Assembly (NCBI GenBank): GCA_031281855.1
Contig: JAITEW010000150.1
Span: 1 to 6,680 of the forward strand
Direction: 5' to 3'
Source of the DNA: Treponema sp.
GTDB lineage: Bacteria; Spirochaetota; Spirochaetia; Treponematales; Breznakiellaceae
Length of the DNA: 6,680 nt
Within the stretch, counting starts at the first letter, position 1, and the number at the start of each line of letters is the position of its first letter. Made by a program: the position numbers and the translations under genes. The notes beneath the pieces are model-generated. The model searched no databases. It was not told the DNA's origin and worked only from the letters and a program-made list of their open reading frames with translations. This document shows positions 5,172 to 6,680 of the stretch, one piece after another.

Positions 5172-6662
5172 ATGCCGGATAAAAGGCCTCCTTTAGAGGA
5201 AATTGACACTACTATATTAGAAGAAGACAAAATACGGTTTAAGCCCTTTCTGGGCCTGCGTCCCGGGGTATACCTCGCGGCGCTATACGGCTTCATAATC
5301 CTGATTATCCTGTTTTTTATTTTCCTTTACCCCGGGCTTTCCAATCCCGGGAGCATCCTGGAAGTCAAAACCGAACCCTACGGGGCGGCCGTAAGGGTAG
5401 ACGGGGTATACCAGGACGCTGCGCCTTGCGGGATCTTTGTCCGGAAAGGCAGGCGCTCGGTTGAAATAACCCTGCCCGGTTTTAGCCCCTGGAGGTCGGA
5501 ACTGGAAATACCAGGCCGGGTACTGGGCTCGGTTTTTTTCCCTTTGAAAATCCGGGTAAATGCCGAACTTGTTTCCGCCGATCCCGTAAAGGCCTTTACC
5601 GTAGAAGCCGGGTCTTTCGCGGCCTGGACCTTCACAGGCGAGCCTACTGCGGCTTACCAGACGCCCTTGAGCCTGTCTGAAGGGGCTTACCGCCTGGGGC
5701 CCGGGGCCTCGAATCCCGAGGTCCTGGCCGGAATGAAGGGAACCCTTGCGGTGTCTGTCCGCTTCGGCGTTACCCGTTCGTCCCTGAGGGACCTCTTGCG
5801 GGCCAAATTCCTCCTTGACAACCTGGGGCTTTCACCTTCGCCGGCCACCCTTTTGGGTTCCCTTGAGGACATACTCGGCTATCTGGGCGAAAACCCCGGA
5901 ACCGCGGCATGGCTCGCCGATGTGCTCCAGGGCCCGGGGGCTTCGGAAATAGCCGGTTCAGAGTGGTACCAAAAAGAAGCAGACGCCGCGGCGTCCCTGG
6001 CCGCAGGCGGACGGACCCGCCTGTCCGGTTCCGGCGCCGCCGTAGCCGTAAGGGGAATGAAGTTTCTGGAATTCACGGGAGGCTCTTTTGTCCAAACCGG
6101 GGCGTTTCCCCGCCAGGCGAGGGCCGGACGGTTCTATATAGCTGAAACCGCAATAACCCGTGAGGTTTGGGATGCCTTTTTGAGGGATAAACCGGCGTGG
6201 AACCAGGAAAATACCGGAACCCTCACCAGCCAGGGACTGGTTACAGCGGAATACCTTAAAAATGAAGACTTCCCGGGCGCCCCTGAAGGGTCCCTGAGCG
6301 CAGTGTCAGGCGTATCCTGGTACGCCGCCGAAGCCTTCTGCGAATGGCTCAGCGCCGGGCTTCAGCAGGAATTACCGGGGTTGGAAGCCCGGCTTCCTAC
6401 GGAAACGGAATGGGAATACGCCGCAAAATCGGGGATAGCCGGGAAATACTGGGAATGGTGTAAGACTCCTTACGCGCCTCTGGATTTCCTTCCCCCGGGG
6501 CCGGAAGCCTCGGATCCCGGTTCCCCTGAGAAGGTTGTCCGCGGAGGGGCCTGGATCAACCCTTCAGGCTCCGTGGGGCCTGAAATCCGCGGTTCCCTTC
6601 CTCCTGACTCCTGTTCCCCTTTCGTTTCATTCAGGCCCGTCCTGGCGCCTAAAGAGGAGTAA
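5172..6662 (+). CDS. Membrane-anchored PEGA-domain protein with FGE-sulfatase-like C-terminal domain
   Basis: A 496-residue protein from the ATG at 5172, chosen because the consensus promoter would start transcription one base upstream. Residues 1-33 are cytoplasmic, 34-56 form a single membrane helix, and the rest should lie in the periplasm. Residues 62-113 are a PEGA domain (SILEVKTEPYGAAVRVDG, APCGIFVRKG, VEITLPGF), a surface or cell-wall-associated beta module common in spirochaetes. Residues about 140-290 are unassigned and Ala/Gly/Ser-rich. Residues 294-491 resemble the formylglycine-generating enzyme (SUMF1/C-lectin) fold: GGSFVQTG, AITREVWDAF, VSGVSWYAAEAFCEWLS, ARLPTETEWEYAAKSG, WEWCKTPY, VVRGGAW and a final FRPVL. 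The Cys pair that makes true FGE active is absent near the end, where only one Cys (481) occurs, so a binding or structural role is more likely. It is divergent from lepB and runs into the next gene. Confidence 0.9.
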   Translation: MPDKRPPLEEIDTTILEEDKIRFKPFLGLRPGVYLAALYGFIILIILFFIFLYPGLSNPGSILEVKTEPYGAAVRVDGVYQDAAPCGIFVRKGRRSVEITLPGFSPWRSELEIPGRVLGSVFFPLKIRVNAELVSADPVKAFTVEAGSFAAWTFTGEPTAAYQTPLSLSEGAYRLGPGASNPEVLAGMKGTLAVSVRFGVTRSSLRDLLRAKFLLDNLGLSPSPATLLGSLEDILGYLGENPGTAAWLADVLQGPGASEIAGSEWYQKEADAAASLAAGGRTRLSGSGAAVAVRGMKFLEFTGGSFVQTGAFPRQARAGRFYIAETAITREVWDAFLRDKPAWNQENTGTLTSQGLVTAEYLKNEDFPGAPEGSLSAVSGVSWYAAEAFCEWLSAGLQQELPGLEARLPTETEWEYAAKSGIAGKYWEWCKTPYAPLDFLPPGPEASDPGSPEKVVRGGAWINPSGSVGPEIRGSLPPDSCSPFVSFRPVLAPKEE

Positions 6663-6664
6663 CC

Positions 6665-6680
6665 ATGGGTGAAGGGGTAA
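6665..6680 (+). CDS. Start of the next gene (partial, five codons visible)
   Basis: An ATG at 6665 begins MGEGV and runs off the window. GAGGAG (6654-6659) lies five bases upstream and forms the last codons and stop region of the PEGA protein gene, leaving a gap of only 2 bases. This is a classic coupled arrangement, so the two products probably act together. Nothing can be said of its function. Confidence 0.7.

Overview
The window is compact bacterial chromosome with a moderately high G+C content (mid-50s percent by eye). The gene set suggests a spirochaete of the treponeme group, perhaps a gut-associated one: glycosidase remnants, two signal peptidase I paralogues in tandem, and a divergent PEGA / FGE-sulfatase-fold membrane protein. 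This placement is inference from protein style, not from a database match.

Layout. (1) Bases 1-502, plus strand: the last 75 codons of a probable GH29 alpha-L-fucosidase, then a heavily eroded GH1 beta-glucosidase pseudogene in which at least three separate GH1 motifs survive in two frames. (2) Bases 513-5106, minus strand: a five-gene run read from right to left. It holds signal peptidase I (lepB), a second signal peptidase I-like protein whose box B nucleophile is alanine, the HemW-type radical SAM protein, a Gfo/Idh/MocA oxidoreductase, and a small Cys-rich protein with a GlcG/HbpS-like C-terminal half. Gaps are 12, 18, 48 and 1 nt, so it may be one operon, with a possible extra promoter ahead of the oxidoreductase. 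(3) Bases 5107-5171: a short divergent promoter region with a perfect TTGACA-N17-TATAAT on the plus strand, and an overlapping weaker candidate on the minus strand. Both predict transcripts that begin at or one base before an ATG, so both divergent genes may be leaderless. (4) Bases 5172-6662, plus strand: a membrane-anchored PEGA-domain protein with a C-terminal FGE-sulfatase-like domain that lacks the catalytic cysteine pair, followed after 2 nt by the start of another gene with a strong Shine-Dalgarno sequence.

How the genes work together. The lepB pair and the divergent PEGA protein all act at or outside the cytoplasmic membrane, so this part looks like an envelope or secretion locus. HemW (heme trafficking or insertion) rides in the same transcript. 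The oxidoreductase and the small protein form a translationally coupled pair, probably a separate metabolic module. The glycosidase remnants at the left edge look like a decaying carbohydrate-use locus that converges on the operon. I see no RNA genes, CRISPR arrays, insertion sequences or long repeats. The most notable points are the serine-less signal peptidase paralogue, the apparently leaderless divergent promoters and the mosaic GH1 pseudogene.
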